Origin: Pseudomonadota bacterium
GTDB lineage: Bacteria; Pseudomonadota; Gammaproteobacteria; Burkholderiales; SHXO01
DNA: 13,658 nt
Direction: 5' to 3'
NCBI GenBank assembly: GCA_023430065.1
Contig: JAEZCG010000198.1
Span: forward strand, 1 to 13,658
The notes below the pieces were generated by a model. The model saw only the letters and a list, made by a program, of their open reading frames with translations. It was not told the DNA's origin and ran no database searches. Each line of letters starts with the position of its first letter. Position 1 is the first letter of the stretch. Made by a program: the position numbers and the translations under genes. Of the stretch, positions 6,299 through 12,666 are shown in pieces.

Positions 6299-8254
6299 TC
6301 AGGCCGGCACGCGCAGGCCCTGAGCGGCCGCGGCCGGCGTCTGTGCCGGTTCGAGGAGTGCTTCGGGCGGCACGCCGGCGACCTTGGCCTTGAGGCGCAG
6401 CAGCTCATCGGCATGCCTGGACAGCGTGAGTTTCTGCGCTTCCAGTTGATGGACGCGTTCCTGCACCGAGGACAGGTCCGCCGAGAGGCGGCGGAAGTTG
6501 TCCACGCGCCGTTCCAGCAGCCCCTGGTGGCGCGTCATGTGATTGGAGATCGGCACCAGCGCGTTGCGCGACCAAACGTGGAAGTCGGCGCGCACCTGCT
6601 CGAATACCTGCCGTGCCTGGTTCACCAGTCCGGAGTAGAAGCGCCGCACCAGGAAGTGCTTCTCCGTCATCACGTTGCGCGGATCGCGGCAGAAGCGCTC
6701 GGTGGTCTGCTTGAGCGTGCGCATGGCGAGGACGTGGCGTTCGAGGTTGAGCATCGGCGACTGCAGTCCGGGGACGCCGAAACGCGCCTGGAACTCGCCG
6801 TACACCTCGTCCACGAAGGTACGGGTGCGCGAGGCGAAGCCGAGCACCTTGTCGGCCTGGCGCGAGAAGGCATCGAACAGATTGTTCATGCTCCGGTGCA
6901 GTCCGGCGGTGGTCCAGCTCTGCTCTATCTCCTTGCGGCTCGCCGCGAAGATCTCGTCCAGGCGCGCGCGCTCGAGGCTCGCCATCAGCGTCTCGCTCTG
7001 CTTGAGCACGCTTCCGTAGGAAACCTGAAAGCGCTCCATCTGTTCGAGATAGGCGGCGCGGTCTCGTTCCAGGCGCGCGAGCATCGCCGTCGCGATGTCG
7101 CGGTTCTTGCCCGCCAGCGTCGAGACGTCCTTGAGTTCCGCCTGCACGTCGGCCAGCTGGCCCATCACTTCGTGCAGGCTCTCGTTGACCATGTCGGCCA
7201 TCTCGCGCACCACGGCGCCGCGCATGATCTCGCGTTTGGCCGGCATCACCTCCTCGCCGAGCAGGGCCTCGAGCTGGGCGATGTTGCTGCGCGCTGTCAA
7301 CTGCGCATCGCCGCGCACCCGACCCACCAGCGCCTTCTGCGCAGACAGCGCCACCACGTGGCGCGGGTGCAGGCCAAGCGCCTCGCCGGTCTGCGCCACC
7401 TGCCTCGCGACCGCCTCCTCGACCTGGGCCGGCGTCTTCAGCTCGTCCCACATCAGATCGATCTTGTTGAGAACGGCGATGCGGCAGGTCTGATGGGGCT
7501 GCACGTGCTCGCGCCACATGTCCAGATCGGAACGCGTGACGCCGGTGTCCATCGCCAGCAGGAACACGACGGCGTGCGCGCTGGGGATGGTCTTGAGCGT
7601 GAGCTCGGGCTCGCTGCCCAGCGCGTTCAGGCCGGGTGTGTCGAGGATCACCAGGCCGTTACGCAGCCAGGGGTGCGGATAGTTGATGAGCGCATGACGC
7701 CAGGCCGGTATGACGGCCTGCTCCTCCGCAGCCTTGTGGTCCTCGAGCAGGCCGAGTGCACGCGCCTCCTCGGCGCAGACCACCTTGGTCTGCGCGAGAT
7801 GGCCCATTGCCTCGGTCATCTGCTCGCGCGAGCTCGGGTCGAGCTTGATCTTCACCCACTCGACCGGATGCTGCCTGAGCGAGGACACGCTCTCCTCGCG
7901 TTTGCGCGTCTCGATCGGCAACAGGCGCAGGTAGGGCTCTTCACCCGGCTCGCAGAAGATCTCGGTGGGGCACATCGTGGTGCGGCCCACATCGGAGGGC
8001 AGCAGGCGAGCCTTGAAGTCGGAGAAGAACAGCGCGTTGATGAGTTCGGTCTTTCCGCGCGAGAACTCGGCAAGGAAGGCCACCACCAGGCGGTCCTTGC
8101 GCAGGTTCTCGAGCAGGTCGTAGATGCGCAGCGTGCGCTGGATGTCGACGTGGCCGCTGCGATCGAGCCAGGTCTGATACGCCTCGATGCTTGCACGGAT
8201 GTCTTCGCGCCAGCGGTGATAGCTGGCGAGTTGGCTTTCGAGCTGGCTGTGCAT
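6299..8254 (-). CDS. Dynamin-family large GTPase, function unknown
   Basis: A 651-residue protein with an N-terminal GTPase domain like bacterial dynamin-like proteins, which bind or remodel membranes where they have been studied. Motifs: P-loop AEFSRGKT at residues 62-69, where Ala62 stands in place of the usual first Gly; switch I region CPTEI (95-99); DTPG (205-208); NKID (263-266). After about residue 340 the protein is predicted helical by composition, with a likely coiled coil at about 580-625 and an Ala/Pro-rich tail. No transmembrane segment is obvious, so membrane contact, if any, would be peripheral. I chose the ATG at 8254 because the frame upstream to 8428 is Arg-rich shadow of yggU; no good ribosome binding site is seen. 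It follows yggU by 55 bases and could be the last gene of the proC-yggT-yggU unit. It converges on the acyl-CoA synthetase gene. Family assignment is good; role is unknown. Confidence 0.85.
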   Translation of the reverse strand: MHSQLESQLASYHRWREDIRASIEAYQTWLDRSGHVDIQRTLRIYDLLENLRKDRLVVAFLAEFSRGKTELINALFFSDFKARLLPSDVGRTTMCPTEIFCEPGEEPYLRLLPIETRKREESVSSLRQHPVEWVKIKLDPSSREQMTEAMGHLAQTKVVCAEEARALGLLEDHKAAEEQAVIPAWRHALINYPHPWLRNGLVILDTPGLNALGSEPELTLKTIPSAHAVVFLLAMDTGVTRSDLDMWREHVQPHQTCRIAVLNKIDLMWDELKTPAQVEEAVARQVAQTGEALGLHPRHVVALSAQKALVGRVRGDAQLTARSNIAQLEALLGEEVMPAKREIMRGAVVREMADMVNESLHEVMGQLADVQAELKDVSTLAGKNRDIATAMLARLERDRAAYLEQMERFQVSYGSVLKQSETLMASLERARLDEIFAASRKEIEQSWTTAGLHRSMNNLFDAFSRQADKVLGFASRTRTFVDEVYGEFQARFGVPGLQSPMLNLERHVLAMRTLKQTTERFCRDPRNVMTEKHFLVRRFYSGLVNQARQVFEQVRADFHVWSRNALVPISNHMTRHQGLLERRVDNFRRLSADLSSVQERVHQLEAQKLTLSRHADELLRLKAKVAGVPPEALLEPAQTPAAAAQGLRVPA

Positions 8255-8309
8255 GGCGGGGCTGGAAGCGTGCCGACGTCGGGGCGCGGCCGGAAGCGGA
8301 CCCAGTGCA

Positions 8310-8612
8310 CTACCCCACGAGCAGCGCCTGCGCTCTCCGCATCGTCTCGTCGTCCGGTTCGCCCACCTCCACGGTCTTGCTGCGGCTCTTCGCACCGCGC
8401 GCGATGCGTACGCGCGACTGCGCGACACCGAGTCGTTCGGCCAGAAACTCGATCAGCGCCTCGTTCGCCCGCTGATCGAGCGGAGGCGCGGCCACCCGGA
8501 TCTTCAGGGCGCTGCCGTGCAGGCCCACGACCTCGGTCGAACGCGCGTTCGGCTGCAGGTGCACCTCGATGCAAAGAGCGTTCCTGCGGGCGTCGAAGCG
8601 GAACCAGGTCAC
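8310..8612 (-). CDS. yggU: DUF167 family protein YggU
   Basis: A 100-residue protein of the YggU/DUF167 family, small cytoplasmic alpha/beta proteins with no settled biochemical role. It shows the family core: an N-terminal beta strand with LQPNARSTEVVG (residues 19-30), LKIRVAAPPLDQRANEALIE (36-55), and the closing RIARGAKSRSKTVEV (69-83). The start is GTG at 8612, seven bases after the yggT stop, with no evident Shine-Dalgarno sequence, so it is probably translationally coupled. The pairing yggT-yggU downstream of proC is common in beta- and gammaproteobacteria and confirms the call. The C-terminal RRAQALLVG tail is not obviously conserved. Confidence 0.9.
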   Translation of the reverse strand: MTWFRFDARRNALCIEVHLQPNARSTEVVGLHGSALKIRVAAPPLDQRANEALIEFLAERLGVAQSRVRIARGAKSRSKTVEVGEPDDETMRRAQALLVG

Positions 8613-8619
8613 GCGTGCG

Positions 8620-9171
8620 TCACAGCCGGAACAGGATGGCCGCGACGTAATCGAGCAGGAAGATCAGGATCTGGATGATCACCAGCAGGAAGATGGGCGA
8701 CAGGTCGACGTTGCCGACCGTCGGGATGCGGCGCTGGATTGGACTCAGAAAGGGCCGGGTAACGCTGTTGAGCAGCGGCATCGCCGGGCTCTGCGGTGCC
8801 ACCCAGGTGAGCACGGCCTGAGCGATGGTGGCGAACAGCAGGATGTAGAGCAGCAGCTTGACGATCTCGAGGGCGCCCGTCAGCAACAGTGCGCCGATGC
8901 CCACACCCGCGCCGCGCAGGGCAAAGGTTGCCGCCAGGAGCACGACCTGGAGCGCCCATGCCAGAACCAGCGTCGACAGATCCGTGCGCCACAAGCCGGG
9001 GATCACGCGGCGGGCGGGCACCACGATCCAGTCGGTGATCGCGGCCAGGAAGTGGTACATCGGATTGCGCGTCGGGCCGCGCATGGCCTGCAGCAGGAAG
9101 CGCAGCAGCAGGGCCAGGATGAACAGGCCCACGAAGGTGTTGAGCAGGAAGATCAAGAGTTGGTTCAGCAT
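8620..9171 (-). CDS. yggT: YggT family inner-membrane protein
   Basis: A 183-residue integral membrane protein of the YGGT family, linked in other bacteria to osmotic or ion stress and, in photosynthetic relatives, to envelope or division functions; the molecular activity is not established. Hydrophobic segments lie at about residues 5-28, 65-85, 90-124 (long, perhaps two passes) and 157-181. The protein is an internal duplication: each half carries a short conserved loop, PARRVIP at 52-58 and PFLSPIQRRIP at 140-150. The ATG at 9171 is seven bases after the proC stop and the stop is seven bases before yggU, so the three genes are almost certainly one transcript. Confidence 0.92.
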   Translation of the reverse strand: MLNQLLIFLLNTFVGLFILALLLRFLLQAMRGPTRNPMYHFLAAITDWIVVPARRVIPGLWRTDLSTLVLAWALQVVLLAATFALRGAGVGIGALLLTGALEIVKLLLYILLFATIAQAVLTWVAPQSPAMPLLNSVTRPFLSPIQRRIPTVGNVDLSPIFLLVIIQILIFLLDYVAAILFRL

Positions 9172-9178
9172 GGTCTGT

Positions 9179-9991
9179 CTAGTCGCGGCCGTACTCGTCG
9201 CCCAGTTCCCTGGAGCGCACCGCAGCCTGCTTCACGGCCTCGACGATGCGCCGGCGCACCTCGCCGGCGTCGAGCGCGCGCAGCGCGCGCTCGGTAGTGC
9301 CGTTCTTCGAGGTCACCCGCGCACGCAGGACGCTCGCCTCCTCCGCACTCTGCCGCGCGAGGATCGCACTGCCATGAAAGGTCTCGGTGGCCAGCAGGCG
9401 GGCCTGGGCCGGCGTCAGGCCCAATTCCTCCGCCGCCTGCGTGAGGGCCTCGATGAAATAGAACACGTAAGCCGGGCCGCTTCCCGAGACGGCGGTGACA
9501 CTGTCGAGCAACTCCTCGCGCTCCACCCACAGGGTCGTCCCGACCGCCGACAGGATGGACTCGGCCAGCCGGCGATCCGCCTCCGACGCGCCCGGCATCG
9601 CGTAGAGCGCGCTCACGCCGGCCAGAACCAGTGCCGGCGTGTTCGGCATGACACGCACGATCCGCGTGTGCCCGCCAAGCCAACGCGACAGGTCGGGTGT
9701 CCGGATGCCGGCGGCGATGGAGATCACGGGCCGTGCACCGAGCAGGGGCGCCAGCGCCTGGGCGACCGGCCGCAGCTGCTGCGGCTTGACCGCCACCAGC
9801 ACGACGTCCTGGCCGTCCAGCGTGGACGGCAGCCGCTCCAGTGTGCGCACGCCGCACGCATCGGACAGACGGCGCCTCGCGGCCTCGTCGATCTCGACCA
9901 CCGTGCAATCCGCACCCGACCAGCCGCGCTGCGTGAGACCGCCGATCAGGGCGTTGGCCATGTTGCCGCCGCCCACGAACAAGACCTTCAT
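9179..9991 (-). CDS. proC: Pyrroline-5-carboxylate reductase
   Basis: ProC reduces 1-pyrroline-5-carboxylate to L-proline with NAD(P)H, the last step of proline synthesis, in the cytoplasm. The 270-residue protein has the Rossmann dinucleotide motif VGGGNMANALIGGL (residues 6-19), VKPQQL (68-73), MPNTPA (115-120) and the C-terminal dimer and substrate region SGSGPAYVFYFIEAL (169-183). The family signature near residue 226 reads VTSKNGTTERAL; Lys-Asn replaces the Pro-Gly of the common form, but the GTT core is kept. The ATG at 9989-9991 gives a standard N-terminus; AGGG just upstream is a weak, rather close ribosome binding site. A terminator-like hairpin ends about 20 bases upstream, so its promoter is not obvious. 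Confidence 0.95.
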   Translation of the reverse strand: MKVLFVGGGNMANALIGGLTQRGWSGADCTVVEIDEAARRRLSDACGVRTLERLPSTLDGQDVVLVAVKPQQLRPVAQALAPLLGARPVISIAAGIRTPDLSRWLGGHTRIVRVMPNTPALVLAGVSALYAMPGASEADRRLAESILSAVGTTLWVEREELLDSVTAVSGSGPAYVFYFIEALTQAAEELGLTPAQARLLATETFHGSAILARQSAEEASVLRARVTSKNGTTERALRALDAGEVRRRIVEAVKQAAVRSRELGDEYGRD

Positions 9992-10011
9992 GGACCCCTG
10001 GTTCTCGAATG

Positions 10012-10043
10012 AAAAGGCCCACCCCGGACGGGGTGGGCCTTCA
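10012..10043 (-). terminator. Rho-independent terminator after the SRPBCC gene
   Basis: A perfect 12-base-pair stem with a 4-base loop occupies 10014-10041 (AAGGCCCACCCC / GGGGTGGGCCTT). On the minus strand the stem is followed by TTTTC, a short T run that fits termination of the SRPBCC gene, whose stop is at 10085. On the plus strand the tail is TTCATC, which is weaker. It sits only about 20 bases before the proC start, so it may also act as an attenuator or 5' hairpin for proC. Confidence 0.75.
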
Positions 10044-10084
10044 TCATAGTCGCTCGGCGCCCGAAAGCGCCAGCCCGGCCGTGC

Positions 10085-10591
10085 CTACCTGCCTTCGGCC
10101 ATCTTCTTGACGTTTTCCAGCCCGGCCCGATAGACGGTGCTGATGAACTTCATGTTCTCGTCGTCCTTCTGGCCGGGCTTGGAGGCGAACGCCCCGCGCC
10201 ACACGACGAGCGAGCTGTTCGGCGCCAGCTCCACGACGCGGAGCGTGGACTGGTAGTCGGTGATGGGCAGAGGGTTCTCACCGATGATGCGATAGGTGAC
10301 GCGCATTCCCTGGTCATCCGCGGCCAGCAGTTCCTCGTCGAACTGGGGACCGTCCTTGACGGTGAGGCGGCGCGTCGCGCCCACCGTGTTGTTGGTGCCG
10401 CCGGTCAGCTCGGTGTTCGCGAACACCGGATGCCAGCCGTGGAGGTTGTCCCAGTTCTTGACGATGTCCCACACCTTGCGCGCGTCGGCCTGGACCTCTA
10501 CGGTCTCGTACGCGTTCAGCATGGTCTGCGCGAGCGCCAGCGCGGGCGCACACAGCAGCGCGAACACCACAGCGAGCAATGATTTTTTCAC
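10085..10591 (-). CDS. Secreted SRPBCC-fold (polyketide cyclase/START-like) protein
   Basis: A 168-residue protein with a Sec signal peptide at residues 1-21 (two lysines, then a hydrophobic core, cleavage likely after ALALA), so it should be periplasmic. The mature part resembles SRPBCC proteins, which hold hydrophobic ligands in a helix-grip cavity: VEVQADARKVWDIVKNWDN followed by a WHP segment, then the beta strands with GATRRLTV and VTYRIIGENPLP. No catalytic residue can be named and the ligand is unknown. The start is GTG at 10591, chosen for its GGAGG six bases upstream and the signal peptide beginning there; the frame stays open for 26 more codons without secretion features. It has its own promoter and terminator and sits between yggS and proC, genes that are usually neighbours. 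Confidence 0.82.
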   Translation of the reverse strand: MKKSLLAVVFALLCAPALALAQTMLNAYETVEVQADARKVWDIVKNWDNLHGWHPVFANTELTGGTNNTVGATRRLTVKDGPQFDEELLAADDQGMRVTYRIIGENPLPITDYQSTLRVVELAPNSSLVVWRGAFASKPGQKDDENMKFISTVYRAGLENVKKMAEGR

Positions 10592-10597
10592 GTTCGG

Positions 10598-10602
10598 CCT
10601 CC
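10598..10602 (-). promoter_or_regulatory. Strong ribosome binding site of the SRPBCC gene
   Basis: On the minus strand GGAGG lies six bases before the GTG at 10591. It is one of the few strong Shine-Dalgarno sequences in the window and fixes the start to this GTG rather than to an upstream ATG at 10669. Confidence 0.75.
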
Positions 10603-10684
10603 GGGCAATGGGTTGTGGCGCCTCCCGTGCCGGCACACTGGACGTCGAATGTCCGCGCGCCGACGGCAATCAGAAGCGGGGGGC

Positions 10685-10713
10685 AGTATAGGGGGACGCT
10701 ATGCGGGTCGCAA
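10685..10713 (-). promoter_or_regulatory. Sigma-70-type promoter of the SRPBCC gene
   Basis: On the minus strand TTGCGA (10708-10713, 4 of 6 to the -35 consensus) and TATACT (10685-10690, 5 of 6 to the -10 consensus) are separated by an ideal 17 bases. Transcription would start near 10678 and give a leader of about 87 bases before the GTG at 10591. It lies wholly in the gap after yggS, so the SRPBCC gene can be expressed independently of yggS. Confidence 0.65.
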
Positions 10714-10732
10714 CAGAGGCCGGTACCTCCGA

Positions 10733-11449
10733 TCATCCCGATGTGAGCCGCTCCCCGAAGATCGCGCGTCCGATCCGCACCAGGGTGGCGCCTTCGGCCA
10801 CCGCGGCTTCGAGATCGTCCGACATGCCCATCGACAGCGTGTCGAGCGCCAGGCCTTGTGCGCACAGTCGCTCCCGCAGTTGACGCAGCACACGGAACTG
10901 GGCGCGCTGTTCCGCCGGGTCGTCGGTGGGGCGCGGAATGGTCATCAGTCCACGCAGACGCATTCCCGGCAGGCGGGCCACCTCGTGTGCCAGGGCCTCG
11001 GCCTCCTCGGGCGCCACGCCACCCTTGGATGCTTCGCCGCCCACGTTGACCTGCACACACACCTGCAACGGAGCGCGCTGGGGATCGCGCGCCTCGCTCA
11101 AGCGCTGTGCGATGCGCAGCCGGTCGATCCCGTGGACCCAATCGAAGTTGCCGGCGATGGCACGCGTCTTGTTGCTCTGCAGCGGTCCGGTGAAGTGCCA
11201 TTCCGGCGCGGGCAGCCCGCCGCGCCGCGCGCGCAACGCATCGAGCGAAGCCATCTTGGCCAGCGCCTCCTGCAGGTAGTTCTCGCCGAAGGCACGCTGG
11301 CCGGCACGCATCGCCTCGAGGACGGATTCGGCCGGAAAGCTCTTGCTTACGGCCAGCAACGTGATGCCGTCGGGGTCGCGGCCCGCGGCATGCGCAGCCA
11401 CGCGGATGCGTTCCCGTACCGCCTGGAGCCGCCCGGCTAGGTCGGCCAT
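10733..11449 (-). CDS. yggS: PLP homeostasis protein YggS (PLPBP family)
   Basis: YggS binds pyridoxal 5'-phosphate without known enzyme activity and keeps vitamin B6 and amino-acid pools in balance. The 238-residue protein is a single TIM-barrel domain like that of alanine racemase. PLP-lysine Lys36 lies in LLAVSKSFP (residues 31-39); other family marks are GENYLQEAL, WHFTGPLQSNKTR, and the phosphate-binding end LSMGMSDDLEAAVAEG and VRIGRAIFG. The ATG at 11449 gives the normal N-terminus; a GGAG nine bases upstream is a weak ribosome binding site. It diverges from pilT, an arrangement common in beta- and gammaproteobacteria. proC, its usual downstream partner, is separated here by the SRPBCC gene. 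Confidence 0.94.
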   Translation of the reverse strand: MADLAGRLQAVRERIRVAAHAAGRDPDGITLLAVSKSFPAESVLEAMRAGQRAFGENYLQEALAKMASLDALRARRGGLPAPEWHFTGPLQSNKTRAIAGNFDWVHGIDRLRIAQRLSEARDPQRAPLQVCVQVNVGGEASKGGVAPEEAEALAHEVARLPGMRLRGLMTIPRPTDDPAEQRAQFRVLRQLRERLCAQGLALDTLSMGMSDDLEAAVAEGATLVRIGRAIFGERLTSG

Positions 11450-11484
11450 GTTCTATCGCTCCATGGCAGGCCCACCCGGGCCTC

Positions 11485-11500
11485 GGGCATAGGATTTGCC
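11485..11500 (+). promoter_or_regulatory. Candidate sigma-54 promoter upstream of pilT
   Basis: GGGCATAGGATTTGCC has the GG-N10-GC spacing of a -24/-12 promoter (GG at 11486-11487, GC at 11498-11499). Compared with TGGCAC-N5-TTGCW it matches GGCA and TTGC. Transcription would start near 11511, leaving a leader of about 96 bases before pilT. No enhancer site is evident by eye. Sigma-54 control is well known for pilin genes in related bacteria, less so for pilT, so this is an inference from one short match. Confidence 0.35.
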
Positions 11501-11606
11501 TTGGACATTCCCGAATTTGGAAGAACCCGCCCGTGTGCCCATCGTAGGGCTGAACAAGCGGTCGAGCGGTTTCCCGTTTCGCTTCCCCGTCACGCCCCGA
11601 GTATAT

Positions 11607-12650
11607 ATGGACATCTCCGAACTCCTGGCCTTCGTGGTCAAGAACAAGGCCTCGGACCTGCATCTGTCCGCCGGTCTTCCGCCCATGATCCGCGTGCACG
11701 GCGACGTACGGCGGATCAACCTGCCCCCGATGGAGCACAAGGACGTGCACGCGATGGTGTACGACATCATGAACGACGGGCAGCGCAAGACCTACGAGGA
11801 GAACCTGGAGTGCGACTTCTCCTTCGCGATTCCGAACCTCGCGCGCTTCCGGGTCAACGCCTTCGTGCAGAACCGCGGCGCCGGCGCGGTGATGCGCACG
11901 ATTCCCTCCAAGGTGCTGTCGCTGGAGGACCTGAAGGCGCCGGCGATCTTCAAGGAGATCTCCGAGCAGCCGCGCGGCATCGTGCTCGTCACCGGTCCGA
12001 CCGGGTCCGGCAAGTCGACCACGCTGGCGGGCATGATCAACTACATCAACGAGAACGAGTACGGCCACATCCTGACGGTCGAGGATCCCATCGAGTTCGT
12101 GCACGAGAGCAAGAAATGCCTGATCAACCAGCGTGAAGTCGGGCCGCATACGCTGTCGTTCGCGAACGCGCTGCGCTCGGCGCTGCGGGAGGATCCGGAC
12201 GTGATCCTGGTCGGTGAGATGCGCGACCTGGAAACCATCCGCCTGGCGCTCACCGCCGCGGAAACCGGTCACCTGGTGTTCGGCACCCTGCACACCAGTT
12301 CGGCCGCCAAGACCATCGACCGGATCATCGACGTGTTTCCTGCAGCCGAGAAGGAGATGGTCCGCGCAATGCTGTCGGAATCTCTGCGCGCAGTCATCTC
12401 GCAGACCCTGCTCAAGACCAAGGATGGTGCGAGCCGGGTGGCGGCGCACGAGATCATGATCGGCACGCCTGCGATCCGCAACCTGATCCGCGAGAACAAG
12501 GTCGCGCAGATGTATTCGTCCATCCAGACCGGCCAGCAATATGGCATGCAGACGCTGGACCAGAACCTGCAGGAACTGGTCCGCCGCAACGTCGTCTCGG
12601 TGGCCGAGGCACGCGTCAAGGCGGCCAACAAGGACATGTTCCAGGGCTGA
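11607..12650 (+). CDS. pilT: Type IV pilus retraction ATPase PilT
   Basis: PilT is the cytoplasmic hexameric ATPase that depolymerises type IV pili and powers twitching motility and DNA uptake. The 347-residue protein is of standard length and colinear with the family: an N-terminal PAS-like domain, Walker A GPTGSGKST at residues 130-138, the Asp box LTVEDPIE (156-163), Walker B ILVGEMRD (200-207, Glu204), the His box GHLVFGTLH with His222 and His229, and the AIRNLIRE retraction motif at 289-296, which marks PilT as opposed to PilB. The ATG at 11607 starts the usual MDISELLAFVV; no Shine-Dalgarno sequence is visible, and open frame upstream to 11496 is not family-like. pilU follows after 16 bases. 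Confidence 0.97.
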   Translation: MDISELLAFVVKNKASDLHLSAGLPPMIRVHGDVRRINLPPMEHKDVHAMVYDIMNDGQRKTYEENLECDFSFAIPNLARFRVNAFVQNRGAGAVMRTIPSKVLSLEDLKAPAIFKEISEQPRGIVLVTGPTGSGKSTTLAGMINYINENEYGHILTVEDPIEFVHESKKCLINQREVGPHTLSFANALRSALREDPDVILVGEMRDLETIRLALTAAETGHLVFGTLHTSSAAKTIDRIIDVFPAAEKEMVRAMLSESLRAVISQTLLKTKDGASRVAAHEIMIGTPAIRNLIRENKVAQMYSSIQTGQQYGMQTLDQNLQELVRRNVVSVAEARVKAANKDMFQG

Positions 12651-12656
12651 GACTTC

Positions 12657-12663
12657 GGGAGGA
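12657..12663 (+). promoter_or_regulatory. Ribosome binding site of pilU
   Basis: GGGAGGA lies 3-4 bases before the ATG at 12667, in the 16-base gap after the pilT stop. It is a strong site, in contrast to pilT, which has none visible. Confidence 0.65.
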
Positions 12664-12666
12664 CAC

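Noticed and set aside
6298..6324. Imperfect hairpin CTCAGGCC / GGCCCTGAG near the convergent stops of the acyl-CoA synthetase and dynamin genes
   Set aside because: The right arm has an extra base and no T run follows on either strand, so I do not call it a terminator.
8255..8428. A possible 58-residue N-terminal extension of the dynamin-family protein
   Set aside because: The stretch is Arg-rich, overlaps the end of yggU and does not resemble the family N-terminus, which begins naturally at the ATG at 8254.
6413..8650. A 745-codon open frame on the plus strand, antisense to the dynamin-family gene
   Set aside because: Its translation is rich in His, Arg, Gln and Leu in the pattern expected from the opposite strand of a GC-rich gene. 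It has no recognisable domain, and it runs through yggU as well.
11511..11520. Near-palindrome CCGAATTTGG upstream of pilT as a possible operator
   Set aside because: Only 8 of 10 bases are symmetric and there is no second copy, so chance is the simpler explanation.
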